DNA from: Daejeonella sp. JGW-45
GTDB taxonomy: Bacteria > Bacteroidota > Bacteroidia > Sphingobacteriales > Sphingobacteriaceae
DNA length: 64,000 bases
Assembly: GCF_029360805.1 (NCBI RefSeq)
Contig: NZ_JARKNC010000008.1
Coordinates: 248,001-312,000, forward strand
Reading direction: 5' to 3'
Shown: piece by piece, positions 43,103-51,930 of the stretch
How positions within the stretch are numbered: position 1 is the first letter of the stretch
Layout of the letters: every line of letters starts with the position of its first letter
Position numbers and translations under genes: made by a program
Notes under the pieces: model-generated
Told to the model about the DNA's origin: nothing
The model's input: only the letters and a program-made list of their open reading frames with translations
Databases searched by the model: none

Positions 43103-44005
43103 ATGAGCATCCTCTTATCTGCAATCCTATTCACCCTTTCGGCAATGATGTCAATAACAAGAAACCCTGGGCCTGACCCGGAACACCTTAAAGAACAAAT
43201 ACGAGCCGAATTCGCCAGACAAAAGGGGACCTTTGCGCTCGCATACAAGAATCTGCAAACCGGGGAAGAAATCCTTATTAACGAAAAGGTTAGCTTTCAT
43301 GCCGCAAGTACCATGAAAACCCCGGTTTTGATCGAGGCATACAAACAGACTGCAATGGGAAAGTTTAAAATAAACGAGCCCATACTTGTAAAAAATGAAT
43401 TCAAAAGCATCGTGGATGGAAGCCTCTATTCTTTGAATGAGAACGATGATAGCGACTCAGTGCTCTATTCCAAAATAGGGATGAAACTTCCTGTCTATGA
43501 TCTGCTTTACCTGATGATCATTAAAAGCAGCAATCTCGCGACGAACATCATTATTGATTTGGTCGGTGCTCAAAATGTAAATAAGACGATGCGTGAAATG
43601 GGAGCAAACGACATCCAGGTGCTCAGGGGCGTTGAAGATAGCAAAGCTTTCCGTAAAGGAATGAATAACACCACCACGGCTTACGACCAGATGCTGATAT
43701 TTAATGCGATGGCTCAAGGGAAAATCGTAGACAAAGAATCATCCCGGGCGATGGTCAACGTTCTGTTTGACCAGGCCTTCAACGACAAGATCCCCGCTCT
43801 TTTACCAAAAAATGTAAAAGTGGCTCATAAAACCGGTTGGATCACAGGGATAAACCATGATGCGGGGATCGTCTATCTTCCTGATGGCAGAAAGTACACA
43901 CTGGTACTGCTATCGAAAGAAATAACCGATGACAAAGCGGCCATCGCGGCGATGGCAAATGTGAGCAAGATGATCTATGACTACTTCGTTGGGGATCAGA
44001 AGTAA
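43103..44005 (+). CDS. Class A beta-lactamase-like serine hydrolase
   Basis: A 300-residue protein with an N-terminal hydrophobic signal. Catalytic Ser69-Thr-Met-Lys72 is in HAASTMKTPVLIEAY, the second motif is SSN (IKSSNLATNI) in place of the usual SDN, an omega-loop Glu is in RGVEDSKAF, and the KTG motif is in AHKTGWITGINHDAG. It may hydrolyse beta-lactams or be a related D,D-peptidase-like enzyme. Neighbours act on cell-wall peptides, so antibiotic resistance should not be assumed. Confidence 0.85.
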   Translation: MSILLSAILFTLSAMMSITRNPGPDPEHLKEQIRAEFARQKGTFALAYKNLQTGEEILINEKVSFHAASTMKTPVLIEAYKQTAMGKFKINEPILVKNEFKSIVDGSLYSLNENDDSDSVLYSKIGMKLPVYDLLYLMIIKSSNLATNIIIDLVGAQNVNKTMREMGANDIQVLRGVEDSKAFRKGMNNTTTAYDQMLIFNAMAQGKIVDKESSRAMVNVLFDQAFNDKIPALLPKNVKVAHKTGWITGINHDAGIVYLPDGRKYTLVLLSKEITDDKAAIAAMANVSKMIYDYFVGDQK

Positions 44006-44010
44006 CGATC

Positions 44011-45147
44011 CTACTGCAGTACCCGGTCGATCTTCGTTAGCAAATATTCCTTTGGGTCACTGAAATACTCCCAGAAAAATATACCTCCCAGCTTGTTCCT
44101 TTTAATATACCTGGCTTTCTTCTGAATGGATTTTTCATCATCATAAGTTAAGAATATCTTTGTCTCCGGATTAAAAAGGTATGGTGCCTGCGCGGCCTTA
44201 TCCCAATACCGCTTATAGCCTTTCTGATTCACAAATTCATCTTTCATTTTAGTGTACCCCCCGCCTTGACCAGCAACAGCTTTAGACCCGCTTACTGAAG
44301 CCTGAAGTAGTCCATTGTTCTCTGCAGTTACCGCCTCGCGGCTGCGACTATAAAATGCGGCCCCCAGTCCTATCTTGTGAGCCGGAACACCGGCTGCCAT
44401 AAAATCCACAACAGACTGATGAGCGGAACTCCCTCCCACCTGGCCTTTTGCTGGATAAAGATTAGTATGGTGAGATACCGATCTGCCTCCGTAGTCATAA
44501 GTCATAATTAGTATGTAGTCTAGTATTTTACCGACTTTATCCATCTCTGTATTGTTCACAAACGACTTCGACCCGCCCACTGCAGCTGTCAACAGATACT
44601 TTTTGCCTGTTTCTGCTGATAATTTATCAAGCTCAGCGCGGATCTCCTCGAACATCAGGGTAAAGTTCTGTTTGTCCTCCGGCCGGTAAATATTCCCTTC
44701 CTCTCCACGCATGGCTGGGTATTCCCAATCTATGTCTACGCCATCCAGGTTGTATTGCCGTACTATATCTATACTACTTTTAGCAAACTTTTTTCTTGAC
44801 GAAGGTGTCAGAACAGCATCTGAAAAATTTTCGCTCCATGCCCAGCCACCAATAGACGGAACGATCTTTAAATCGGGATTTATCTTCTTCAGTTCATTGA
44901 GTTTGCGAAAGTTGGTAGAATCTGTCTTAAGATTTGTTAGAAATGCCATACTGTCTTTCACATTCACAAATGCGTAGTTGATATGAGTAAGTTTCCCGGC
45001 ATCAATCTCTTCGGTGTTAACGAGGCCCCGGTATCCCCCCACATAGCCGTTGACTATATATTTCTTTTTCTTTACCTGAGAAAAGCCGCCGCCTGACAAA
45101 AGAAGCAGCAATACGATAAGAAATGATTGAAGTAACTTTTTTACCAT
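44011..45147 (-). CDS. Secreted GH18 chitinase
   Basis: A 378-residue secreted glycosidase (signal peptide to about GGFSQ). The catalytic motif is Asp135, Asp138, Asp140, Glu142 in NLDGVDIDWEYP, the classic chitinase form. The (Y/F)D motif ILIMTYDYGG and the final GGIFFWEYFSDP are also typical. It has an alpha+beta insertion-size typical of chitinase A-like proteins. It converges on the beta-lactamase-like gene with 5 bp between. Confidence 0.93.
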   Translation of the reverse strand: MVKKLLQSFLIVLLLLLSGGGFSQVKKKKYIVNGYVGGYRGLVNTEEIDAGKLTHINYAFVNVKDSMAFLTNLKTDSTNFRKLNELKKINPDLKIVPSIGGWAWSENFSDAVLTPSSRKKFAKSSIDIVRQYNLDGVDIDWEYPAMRGEEGNIYRPEDKQNFTLMFEEIRAELDKLSAETGKKYLLTAAVGGSKSFVNNTEMDKVGKILDYILIMTYDYGGRSVSHHTNLYPAKGQVGGSSAHQSVVDFMAAGVPAHKIGLGAAFYSRSREAVTAENNGLLQASVSGSKAVAGQGGGYTKMKDEFVNQKGYKRYWDKAAQAPYLFNPETKIFLTYDDEKSIQKKARYIKRNKLGGIFFWEYFSDPKEYLLTKIDRVLQ

Positions 45148-45330
45148 AATAAGATCCTTAAATGCTATAATTTAATGGCCTGTACCTAAGAACAGTATAA
45201 ACTAATATACAAATTGTCCCATTTAATTCATGTCACAATATATTGACGTTGCTATCGGACACAGTTCAAAGGCATGAATAGCTTGCCTTTTAGATTATAA
45301 TTCCTATTTTCATTCCTGATACATCCAATT

Positions 45331-46734
45331 ATGAGCAAACATTTAAAATTTACCCCCGGAAACAGAATTACATTTACGATAGTTCTTTCCGCGGTCATGA
45401 TCGCAGTCAGCAGTTTTATAACAATTCCGACCGGCACAAAAAGCATTCAGGCTACATTAAAGCTTATAATACTTGATCCGGGCCATGGCCATGCAACGTT
45501 TATGCAAGGCTCAATGAACCCGGCTATCGATCCCGAAGTGCATATTTATGCGCCTGCCGGACCGGATGTTCAACAATATATGAGCGCCATCGAACGAGCG
45601 AATAAACGGCCAAACAACCCTACTAACTGGAAGCTCGTTTTATATACCGGTGCCGATTACCTGGAGAAAATGCTGGCCGACAAAAAGGGAAACGCAGTAC
45701 TCATATCAGGTAATAACAGCAAAAAATCGAATTATATTATGCGCTCCGTCGAAGCTGGTTTTCACGTTATCGCCGACAAGCCCATGGCTATCACGGATTT
45801 CAAGTCGCTAAAAAAGTCTTTCGAAATAACCGAACGTAACAAGGTAGTACTTTTTGACCCGATGGACCTCCGTTACGCGGTCAGTAATATTCTACAAAAA
45901 GAACTCTCCCAAATACCCGAATTGTTCGGCACACTGCAAAAAGGAACACAAGAAAACCCGGCCCTGATCCAGGCCAACCTGCATCATTACCTTAAGGGCC
46001 CGGCGGGGCAGACATCTGTACGGCCGGCATGGTTCTTCGATGTCGAGCAGCAGGGACATGGTATCGTTGACGTAAGCACTCACCTCGTAGACCTGAACCA
46101 ATGGCTTGCATTCCCGGAAAAACCACTGAACTACCAAACTGATGTCAAGGTTCTCTCTTCCAGGGAATGGCCGTCGACGCTAAGTCCCTCAGAATTCCGA
46201 CTGGTCACCAAAACAGAAAACTATCCGGATTATCTCAAAAAGTATGTGAAAGACAGTATCCTTTCGGTATATTCTAACGGCGAAATGAATTACACGCTAA
46301 AGGGCATCCACGCAAAGGTTACGGTGCTTTGGAACTACAAAGAGCCCCCGGGCAGCAGCGACACTCATTATTCCTTGATGCGAGGTACAAAAGCTAATTT
46401 GGAGATCCGGCAGGGCCGCGAGGAAAAGTATAAATCTACGTTATATATCCGCCCACACGCAGATAGTGATATTGCTTTATTTGAAAAGTCGCTGCTGGCC
46501 GCACAACATATTCTCCAGCAAAAGTACCCGGGAACAGAGTTCATACAAAGAAGTAAGGAGTGGGAAGTAAAGCCGGGTCAAATTCAAAGGACAAACTCGG
46601 CCGCAGTTGCCTTGTCGTATATCCAGGCCAAAAAAATGCCCGTGTGGGAAGCCCCGAATATGCTGGCGAAATATTATACCACTATAGAGGCCTTAAAGAA
46701 GGCTAAAAAAGAGCCCGGAATCAGGAATCAGTAG
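45331..46734 (+). CDS. Secreted Gfo/Idh/MocA-family protein
   Basis: A 467-residue protein with an N-terminal hydrophobic segment (FTIVLSAVMIAVSSFITI). The Rossmann part starts LKLIILDPGHGHATF, where GHGHA takes the place of the usual GxGxxG. The 'EKP' motif is ADKPMA near residue 150, and the rest matches the putative oxidoreductase C-terminal domain found with this family in Bacteroidota (GHGIVDVSTHLVDLNQW). It probably acts on sugars in the periplasm with tightly bound NAD(P). The substrate is unknown. The last codons run through two copies of GGAATCA. Confidence 0.8.
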   Translation: MSKHLKFTPGNRITFTIVLSAVMIAVSSFITIPTGTKSIQATLKLIILDPGHGHATFMQGSMNPAIDPEVHIYAPAGPDVQQYMSAIERANKRPNNPTNWKLVLYTGADYLEKMLADKKGNAVLISGNNSKKSNYIMRSVEAGFHVIADKPMAITDFKSLKKSFEITERNKVVLFDPMDLRYAVSNILQKELSQIPELFGTLQKGTQENPALIQANLHHYLKGPAGQTSVRPAWFFDVEQQGHGIVDVSTHLVDLNQWLAFPEKPLNYQTDVKVLSSREWPSTLSPSEFRLVTKTENYPDYLKKYVKDSILSVYSNGEMNYTLKGIHAKVTVLWNYKEPPGSSDTHYSLMRGTKANLEIRQGREEKYKSTLYIRPHADSDIALFEKSLLAAQHILQQKYPGTEFIQRSKEWEVKPGQIQRTNSAAVALSYIQAKKMPVWEAPNMLAKYYTTIEALKKAKKEPGIRNQ

Positions 46735-46790
46735 TAACAAGCAACCTGGCAGACCCTCAGCAGGGCCAGTCCAAAAATGTTGCCGCGGCC

Positions 46791-46861
46791 GGCTGACCCT
46801 GCCTGAACACCTTCCCGTGATCATCTTGATCAGGAACCGGTTGGTTTTCAGGCAGGGAGCC
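46791..46861. repeat. Long imperfect hairpin, REP-like
   Basis: GGCT, GA bulge, CCCTGCCTGAA (46791-46807) pairs with TTCAGGCAGGG, AGCC (46847-46861). An inner stem TTCC...GATCA, TCT, TGATC...GGAA completes it (46812-46836). It is GC-rich compared with its surroundings and separates two convergent genes, so it may stop both transcripts. Confidence 0.6.
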
Positions 46862-46922
46862 GCAGCGAATAACTAACTATATCATTGCTGTCGAGCCAGA
46901 TATCAGACAATACAGAGGCAAA

Positions 46923-47780
46923 TCAATTTTTAACGTAGGCCTTAACACTCTGCCTTGACACTCCCAGCCCGTCAATACCGAGTTCCATCACATCACCGTC
47001 TTTAAGGAAGACTGGAGGGTTTAAGCCCAGTCCAACGCCGGCAGGCGTACCTGTTGAAACAACATCTCCCGGTAGAAGAGTCATAAATTGGCTTAAATAA
47101 GAAATAAGGAATGGTATATTAAAAATAAGATCGTCGGTATTGCTATCCTGCAATATTTTACCGTTAAGCTTAAGCCACAACCTCAAATTGTGGGGATCTT
47201 TAATTTCATCGGCAGTTGCCATAAAAGGCCCCATAGGAGCAAACGTATCACACCCCTTGCCTTTATCCCAGGTACCCCCTCTTTCCAACTGGAACTCTCT
47301 CTCCGATACATCATTGTGTAAACAATAACCTGCAATATAATCCATCGCTTCTTCCTCAGAAACATGACTGGCCCTTTTACCGATCACAAAAGCGAGTTCA
47401 ACTTCCCAATCGCTTTTTACTGAGTTCTTAGGAATGACTACATCATCGAAAGGCCCGATCAGGGACGTGGTAGACTTCATAAATAAGATCGGCTCGATTG
47501 GTGTAGCCGCCCCGGTTTCAGCAGCGTGTTTAGCATAATTAAGGCCGATACAAAGTATCTTGGACGGACGTGCAAATGGTGCGCCAAGCCGCTCACTGTC
47601 ACTAATAGGTTGTAACTTGCCCTGGTTACCAGCCAGGTAAGCCTCCAGTCTTTTCAAGCCATCGCTTTCAAAGAACTGCTCATTGTAGTCCTCACCGAAA
47701 GATGAAGTATCGTACTTAACATCATCAATAATAACTCCTGTTTTTTCTTTGCCGGGATTACCCCATCGTATTAATTTCAT
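46923..47780 (-). CDS. Fumarylacetoacetate hydrolase family protein
   Basis: A 285-residue FAH-fold enzyme. Conserved blocks are ILCIGLNYAKHAAETG, SDWEVELAFVIGKRA (metal-binding Glu), and GDVVSTGTPAGVGLG. This length and pattern are close to 2,4-diketo-3-deoxy-L-fuconate hydrolases. An SDR gene of the matching type is upstream on the same strand. The ATG at 47780 gives MKLIRWG; a TTG at 47786 would add two residues. Confidence 0.85.
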   Translation of the reverse strand: MKLIRWGNPGKEKTGVIIDDVKYDTSSFGEDYNEQFFESDGLKRLEAYLAGNQGKLQPISDSERLGAPFARPSKILCIGLNYAKHAAETGAATPIEPILFMKSTTSLIGPFDDVVIPKNSVKSDWEVELAFVIGKRASHVSEEEAMDYIAGYCLHNDVSEREFQLERGGTWDKGKGCDTFAPMGPFMATADEIKDPHNLRLWLKLNGKILQDSNTDDLIFNIPFLISYLSQFMTLLPGDVVSTGTPAGVGLGLNPPVFLKDGDVMELGIDGLGVSRQSVKAYVKN

Positions 47781-47914
47781 AAACAATTAAATTTTTAGCG
47801 GTATGACCCGCCATTTTTGACCTGTTGTGCAGATCTGACTATAAATAAAAAGGCTTTCTGCCTGTTGTTTAAATTCTTGCTGTGCCCAGCCCTCTGGTCT
47901 CCCGTTACCTAAGA

Positions 47915-48679
47915 TCAGGTATTCAGTTTGATAAACCCGCCATCAACCGGATAATCGCAGCCGGTTAAGAAACCCGCTTCATCCGAGCACAGGTATAAAG
48001 CCATTGAAGCCACTTCAGCAGGTTTTGCCATGCGGCCAATTGGCTGGCTTTTAGAAAGCTTCTCAAACATTTCATCCTCCCTGCCCGGATAATTTTTTGC
48101 AATAAACCCATCCACAAAAGGAGTGTGGACCCGGGCCGGTGAAATACTGTTACACCGGATATTATCAGCAAGGTAATCTTTAGCAACTGACAAGGTCATT
48201 GCATAAATCGCTCCTTTACTCATCGAATACGCAAACCTGTCTGACAGGCCAACAACTGCAGCAATTGATGCCAGGTTCAGTATTACCCCACCGCCATTTT
48301 GCTTCATCAGGGGAATGGCTGCAAACAGACAGTTATACGCGCCTTTGACATTCACATTATATACACGGTCAAAATCCTCCGCCGCGGTATTGTCTGCCTT
48401 TCCTACATGAGCTATCCCTGCGTTATTGACGAGGATGTCTATTTTACCGATCTCTTTAAATAGCGATACCACCTTAGCCTGATCGGCAACATCGCAAGCA
48501 TGAACAGAAGCTTTGCCATTCGCCGATGATATCTCATTGGCCACCGACGCTCCCGATTCTGAGCTGAGTTCTAAAATGTGAACATGCGCACCCTGCGCCG
48601 CGAATAAGATCGACATGGCTTTTCCTATTCCGCTCCCCCCGCCTGTAATAATTGCTGATTTTCCTTTTAAGCTAAACAT
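47915..48679 (-). CDS. Short-chain dehydrogenase, 2-keto-3-deoxy-L-fuconate dehydrogenase-like
   Basis: A 254-residue classical SDR. The cofactor loop is TGGGSGIGK (12-20), the NNAG motif is at 85-88 and the catalytic Ser138, Tyr151, Lys155 triad is complete (YSMSK). The tail (GRMAKPAEVASMALYLCSDEA, then TGCDYPVDGG) is normal. Asp/Glu-type residues after strand 2 (LELSS) suggest NAD preference. With the FAH gene downstream it suggests the non-phosphorylated L-fuconate route; assignment is by context and similarity. Confidence 0.82.
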   Translation of the reverse strand: MFSLKGKSAIITGGGSGIGKAMSILFAAQGAHVHILELSSESGASVANEISSANGKASVHACDVADQAKVVSLFKEIGKIDILVNNAGIAHVGKADNTAAEDFDRVYNVNVKGAYNCLFAAIPLMKQNGGGVILNLASIAAVVGLSDRFAYSMSKGAIYAMTLSVAKDYLADNIRCNSISPARVHTPFVDGFIAKNYPGREDEMFEKLSKSQPIGRMAKPAEVASMALYLCSDEAGFLTGCDYPVDGGFIKLNT

Positions 48680-48718
48680 GTATTTGTATTTTGGTTCTTT
48701 AAATTTTGTATTCCTGTC

Positions 48719-49300
48719 CTATGGCCTCCGGAACCTTCCGCCATAAGCTGCTCTCCCTAGTACATGACCTTCCATTGCCTGCATCACAGCCTTTCGGGTT
48801 GCAAAAGCATCTCCAGCTGGTTTAACGTCCAGCTTGGTGTCGAGCGCGAACAGTTCAAACATGTAATGATGAAGCGGGCCATTAGCGGCAGCGCCCGGCC
48901 CCCGGTAAACCTGGCCGGTAACACTGATCTGGTAACTCCCGTCAGGCAGGGTTTCTCCCCTCGGAAGACCTTCGGGCAAGCCCTTTGAATCTCCGGGAAT
49001 ATTCCATACCAGCCAATGCACCTGATCGTCTGTTGTTTTATTGCGTACAAAATCCAGGTCGTGCATATGCAGTACAAAGCTTTGCGTGCCTGCCGGAACA
49101 TCCGACCATTTCAGGGCCGGTGAAGTACCCTCCCCGGGCGCAGCTCCCGGGGCCGCCTGGCTGAATTTCACCGGAATGATAGCGCCATCCGCAAAAGCTG
49201 TGGTCGACAGCGACATTAAAGATGCAGGAGCGGGCGCTTGTGCCCTCGCTAACGATAAAGTCCCAAAAGAGAGGAGCACGATCAATATATTTTTCATCAA
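48719..49300 (-). CDS. YbhB/YbcL-family (PEBP-like) secreted protein
   Basis: A 193-residue protein with a signal peptide ending in RAQA. The PEBP core is visible: SPALKWSDVPAGTQSFVLHMHDLD and HWLVWNIPGDSKGLPEG, then GPGAAANGPLHHYMFELFALD. Bacterial members are small ligand-binding or protease-inhibitor-like proteins with no agreed function. Its stop is 39 bp upstream of the SDR start, so the three genes may form one transcript. Confidence 0.9.
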   Translation of the reverse strand: MMKNILIVLLSFGTLSLARAQAPAPASLMSLSTTAFADGAIIPVKFSQAAPGAAPGEGTSPALKWSDVPAGTQSFVLHMHDLDFVRNKTTDDQVHWLVWNIPGDSKGLPEGLPRGETLPDGSYQISVTGQVYRGPGAAANGPLHHYMFELFALDTKLDVKPAGDAFATRKAVMQAMEGHVLGRAAYGGRFRRP

Positions 49301-49515
49301 TGTATAATAGTTTTCAAGGGTTGTGAAGCTTGCATAAGCTTATATTCATGATTACTTGCTAATACTTTCAATAATGGTAGCAAAATAGGTATAAGACAGG
49401 CGTTTTCCAATGTTTTCTATAAAAATTCCCTACATATCACACATAATAAAAATGAATGTCGCAATTCACCCTTCATAATGTCTTATTTACCCCCCGGTAT
49501 CGGCTGCATTTCAGT

Positions 49516-49523
49516 TAAATTTG
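49516..49523 (+). promoter_or_regulatory. -7 promoter element for the DinB-family gene
   Basis: TAAATTTG matches TAnnTTTG, 21 nt before the ATG at 49545. Its TTG (49521) is also an in-frame start candidate, which is therefore not used. Confidence 0.55.
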
Positions 49524-49544
49524 TATATAACAATTTTGGAAAAC

Positions 49545-50045
49545 ATGGAAGCAAAGACTAAAAGCAGCAGAATGGCTACTATCCCGGCCTTATACGATAT
49601 GCAGACCACCTTTTTCATTAGCGCACTCGACGGGATCTCAGACAAGGACGCACATTCACGTCTCGGTACAAAAGCTAATCACATTGCCTGGCTGGCGGGG
49701 AGCCTGGTTCAGCAGAGATATGAACTTGCTAATGATCTGGCTGGAGAAAAAAAGTATAATCAGCAGGCAGGTGATTTGTTCAAAGATAATCAGGGGATTA
49801 AAGATGGTGTTGCTTATCCGTCGCTGGATCAGTTTCGAAAAGACTGGAATGAGATTAGCCCCATCCTCCGTGAATTACTGATCAATGCCGATGATGATCG
49901 GCTCGATAAAAACATCGACATGCCCGGAATGGAGTTCCCGCTTTTTGACATGATAACCTTTGTTTCGTACAGAGAAGCAAACTGCATTGGTCAGATCGCC
50001 TTATGGCGGAGGCTTCTTGGCTATGAAGCCATGAAATATATGTAA
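49545..50045 (+). CDS. DinB-family protein
   Basis: A 166-residue four-helix-bundle protein (MEAKTKSSRMATIPALYDMQ...). Predicted metal ligands are the His in KANHIAWLAGSL and residues of the C-terminal helix. DinB/YfiT-like proteins often act as metal-dependent thiol transferases or stress proteins; no substrate can be named. It is followed by a small HMA-like gene after 17 bp. Confidence 0.8.
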   Translation: MEAKTKSSRMATIPALYDMQTTFFISALDGISDKDAHSRLGTKANHIAWLAGSLVQQRYELANDLAGEKKYNQQAGDLFKDNQGIKDGVAYPSLDQFRKDWNEISPILRELLINADDDRLDKNIDMPGMEFPLFDMITFVSYREANCIGQIALWRRLLGYEAMKYM

Positions 50046-50062
50046 CAATATCCGACCGTTTC

Positions 50063-50290
50063 ATGATAGAAGTTTTTAAAACTAATGTAAAAGGACAGGA
50101 CGAAGCGGCGTGGTTGGTAAACCTGATAAATAGTGTATTTGAAAGCTACATGGTCAATTTCGATCTTGAAGACTGCGACCGCATTATGAGGATTAAATGC
50201 GATGAAGCAGCGATAGATTCGGATAGCGTCATCGCCTTATTATCATACTCGGGCTTCACTGCAGAGATCCTGGAGGATAATCTTGCATAA
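50063..50290 (+). CDS. Small HMA-fold-like protein without the CxxC site
   Basis: A 75-residue protein (MIEVFKTNVKGQDEAAWLVNLINSVF...). Strand-helix-strand-strand-helix-strand order and the ending LLSYSGFTAEIL resemble a heavy-metal-associated domain. The loop that normally carries CxxC reads VKGQDEAA, so copper binding in the usual way is lost. Such degenerate HMA-like proteins are common in Bacteroidota and have no known role. Confidence 0.55.
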   Translation: MIEVFKTNVKGQDEAAWLVNLINSVFESYMVNFDLEDCDRIMRIKCDEAAIDSDSVIALLSYSGFTAEILEDNLA

Positions 50291-50410
50291 GTATGAAGCC
50301 CTGAAATTCCACTTCAAGCGGGGTGTATTTCACGAACATTGGATACAAAGCATCGACTACCTGATGGTATGATGCTTGCGGCTAAATTTTCTCACTAAAA
50401 CAAAACGCAT

Positions 50411-50914
50411 ATGGCAATTACACAAAAGATCACCAGCAATTTATGGTTTAACAGCAATGCTGAGGCTGCTGTAAACTTTTATATGAGCGTTTTTAAAAAC
50501 GCTAAAATTGGTCGCAGGACATATTACACCGAAGAAGGCCAGGAATACCATAAAAAAGAGCCCGGCACCGTCATGACCATCGAGTTCTGGATTGAAGGCC
50601 AGGAATTTGTGGCGCTTAATGGCGGAACAGAATTCAAATTCAATGAAGCAATTTCATTTATTGTTAATTGTGATAACCAGGAGGAAGTTGATTACTATTG
50701 GGACAAATTATCTGCTGGCGGTGACCCTGGAGCCCAGGTATGCGGTTGGCTCAAGGATAAGTTCGGGGTATCATGGCAGGTAGTGCCAACTATCCTCACT
50801 GATCTCATTATGGATAAAGATGAGGAAAGAGCCCGAAGAGCTACCCGGGCGATGTTCCAGATGAAAAAGATTGACATTCAAGCTTTAAAGGATGCGGCTA
50901 ACCGTAAAGAATGA
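50411..50914 (+). CDS. VOC-superfamily protein (3-dmu-9_3-mt type)
   Basis: A 167-residue PhnB-like protein: QKITSNLWFNSNAEAAVNFYM, FWIEGQEFVALNGG and CGWLKDKFGVSWQVVP are the family blocks. Despite the Pfam name, most members are not ubiquinone methyltransferases; the fold binds small ligands or metals. Function is unknown. Confidence 0.85.
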   Translation: MAITQKITSNLWFNSNAEAAVNFYMSVFKNAKIGRRTYYTEEGQEYHKKEPGTVMTIEFWIEGQEFVALNGGTEFKFNEAISFIVNCDNQEEVDYYWDKLSAGGDPGAQVCGWLKDKFGVSWQVVPTILTDLIMDKDEERARRATRAMFQMKKIDIQALKDAANRKE

Positions 50915-50989
50915 GTCTTTACTTCAAATACTGGAATATTTTTCGGTATTAACTCTTAAATTCGCTTAAAATCACCAAAACCTAAAAGC

Positions 50990-51877
50990 ATGAAAATTAA
51001 AAATCTATTGTTCCTGGCCGCATCCGGAATCTTGTTTTCGGCGTGTAACAACTCGTCTCAAAAAACAACGGGCGCATCTGATTCCACAACTGTATCGGAT
51101 AGTTCAAAATATGAGCTTGTTCTGAAATGGGAAACCGACAGCCTGATGAAGGTACCGGAAGCCGTTTTAGTTGATAAAGCAAATAACGTTCTTTATGTAA
51201 GCAATATCGATGGACAGGATCCATGGGGCGCCGATGGCAAGGGCTCGATAGGAAAAGTGGGAATGGACGGAAAGATCATTGCTACTGATTGGGTAAGCGG
51301 ACTGGATGCGCCCAAGGGCCTTGGCATGTATAATGGGAAATTATATGCTGCGGATCTGACAAACCTCGTTATCATAGACATTGCGTCGGGTAAGATCGAA
51401 AAGAAAGTTCCTTTCGCAGGCGCCACTGGCTTAAATGATATAGCAGTAGATAGCAAAGGTGTTGTGTATGTATCTGACTCGCCGGGGAAAAAGGTATTTC
51501 GTTTTGAGAACGGAAAATCTGAGGTTTTCCTCGACAAACTTAACGGTCCTAATGGCTTATACATTAACGGGGATGATATATTTGTGCTTGATAACCAGGC
51601 AATGCATAAAGTAAATGCCGATAAATCGCTAACCCAGATCGTGGATGGTCTTGACGGGAACGCCGACGGGCTTGAAAATGTATCAGGCGATGATTACCTT
51701 ATTTCATGCTGGGAAGGATTGATTTGGTACATCAATGCAGACGGCAGCAAAGAGAAACTCCTCGATACTAAAGCCCAGAAAAAGAATACCGCAGATATTG
51801 GATTCGACAAAGATTCTAAAACTGTTTACGTACCGACATTCTTTAAGAATACTATAGTAGCTTACGAAGTCAAATAA
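50990..51877 (+). CDS. SMP-30/gluconolactonase-like beta-propeller lipoprotein
   Basis: A 295-residue lipoprotein with lipobox LFSAC (Cys19). The mature part is a six-bladed propeller with repeating blades, e.g. VPEAVLVDKANNVLYVSNIDG, LNDIAVDSKGVVYVSDSPG, LNGPNGLYINGDDIFVLDN. Metal-site residues of the SMP-30 family are partly visible. It may be a lactonase or a ligand-binding protein on the outer membrane. It is single and has its own terminator. Confidence 0.8.
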   Translation: MKIKNLLFLAASGILFSACNNSSQKTTGASDSTTVSDSSKYELVLKWETDSLMKVPEAVLVDKANNVLYVSNIDGQDPWGADGKGSIGKVGMDGKIIATDWVSGLDAPKGLGMYNGKLYAADLTNLVIIDIASGKIEKKVPFAGATGLNDIAVDSKGVVYVSDSPGKKVFRFENGKSEVFLDKLNGPNGLYINGDDIFVLDNQAMHKVNADKSLTQIVDGLDGNADGLENVSGDDYLISCWEGLIWYINADGSKEKLLDTKAQKKNTADIGFDKDSKTVYVPTFFKNTIVAYEVK

Positions 51878-51902
51878 AGCTTATTTCAAGCAGCAATAAT
51901 TC

Positions 51903-51930
51903 AGATTCCGGCTTTCGCCGGAATCTTTTT
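51903..51930 (+). terminator. Intrinsic terminator
   Basis: AGATTCCGGC, TTTC, GCCGGAATCT, followed by a run of T. Confidence 0.9.

Noticed and set aside
43103-44005. Calling the class A-like enzyme an antibiotic-resistance determinant
   Set aside because: The catalytic motifs fit the family, but the cell-wall gene context, the SSN variant and lack of mobile DNA do not support an acquired resistance gene.
45472-45490. ILDPGHGHA, similar to the amidase_3 motif IDPGHGG
   Set aside because: The zinc Glu and second His blocks of amidases are absent and the rest fits the Gfo/Idh/MocA oxidoreductase family.
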